DNA of 64,000 nucleotides, taken from CAWGCE01 sp964480915. GTDB taxonomy: Bacteria; Planctomycetota; Planctomycetia; Pirellulales; Pirellulaceae. This document shows, piece by piece, positions 63,844 through 64,000 of this stretch (position 1 is its first letter; each line of letters begins with the position of its first letter). A program made the position numbers and the translations under genes. The stretch is from NCBI GenBank assembly GCA_964480915.1, contig CAYZRS010000021.1, positions 13,094 to 77,093 of the forward strand. Reading direction: 5' to 3'. The notes under the pieces were generated by a model. That model ran no database searches and was not told the DNA's origin. It saw only the letters and a list, made by a program, of their open reading frames with translations.

Positions 63844-63876
63844 CCCCCTGGCCTGTTTCGGGGGGCGGGTGTTTTT
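63844..63876 (+). terminator. Terminator after the KptA fragment
   Basis: CCCCC (63844-63848) and GGGGGG (63860-63865) can pair over an 11-base loop, with a five-T run at 63872-63876 shortly after. It begins two bases past the stop codon. Confidence 0.6.
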
Positions 63877-63879
63877 AAG

Positions 63880-63908
63880 ATCTCAGATTTCAGATTTCAG
63901 ATTTCTTC
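63880..63908. repeat. Short heptamer tandem repeat
   Basis: ATCTCAGATTTCAGATTTCAG followed in part by ATTTCTTC (split here; the run is at 63880-63908): the unit AGATTTC occurs three times in tandem. A small microsatellite-like repeat at the right edge. Confidence 0.6.
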
Positions 63909-64000
63909 AAATCTCAGCAGCGGGCGAATCGATCTAGCTGCGATGATAAGTCTGGAAATCGTCGCGATCTTACCGTCGAATGCGCTGAGAGTTTGCCGAC

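Noticed and set aside
63880..63908. Short tandem repeat at the right edge as a possible CRISPR
   Set aside because: The unit is 7 bases with no spacers; it is a simple repeat.

Overview
This window looks like chromosomal DNA from a planctomycete, most likely of the Pirellulales. The GC content is moderately high. Several genes have signatures typical of that group: two giant or repetitive proteins with the N-terminal LEPR-XLL motif, a DUF1559 prepilin-like protein followed by a small lipoprotein, CRTAC1/ASPIC-UnbV FG-GAP proteins, dockerin-like repeats, and several PEP-CTERM secreted proteins. This assignment is inferred from protein families; there is no rRNA in the window.

Layout. 1-3.0 kb (minus): 3' -truncated LEPR-XLL metzincin-like secreted protease, open at the left edge. 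3.2-9 kb: trypsin-like protease, esterase, a small membrane protein paired with a Nei-type DNA glycosylase, a molybdopterin/molybdate-binding Mop peptide overlapping a TPR protein. 9-19.3 kb: two divergent CRTAC1-type lipoproteins and a 1.5 kb-residue class Lhr helicase. 19.5-35 kb: small conserved proteins (DUF2237, SirB1-like, zinc ribbon), a GGDEF/EAL signalling protein, an LRAT-like protein, a PD40-M28-PDZ peptidase, an exosortase-associated type CPBP protease, an esterase, PEP-CTERM proteins, and an IclR regulator. 35.4-39.3 kb: a DctPQM TRAP transporter operon with an NHL-type beta-propeller protein, preceded by a tandem palindromic repeat.

39.5-45 kb is the accessory part. It begins at a tRNA-Arg(ACG), carries a deleted and frameshifted tyrosine-recombinase remnant pointing at the tRNA, nested inverted repeats, a folded integron-type attC site, a cassette-like gene ending in a second attC half-site, and then a minus-strand operon of unfamiliar small genes with a duplicated C-terminal domain. 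This is the most unusual part of the window.

45-64 kb: SRPBCC/ArsR pair with a candidate operator, a repetitive LEPR-XLL protein, DUF1559 prepilin plus lipoprotein, an acyltransferase-3 with ankyrin repeats inserted in the membrane domain, a PEP-CTERM protein, an M48 protease separated from an upstream zinc-ribbon peptide by one in-frame stop, modABC (with a ModC lacking its Mop domain), a GPH-type sugar symporter, RbgA/YlqF GTPase, an extracellular nuclease, and a KptA that stops after its N-terminal domain.
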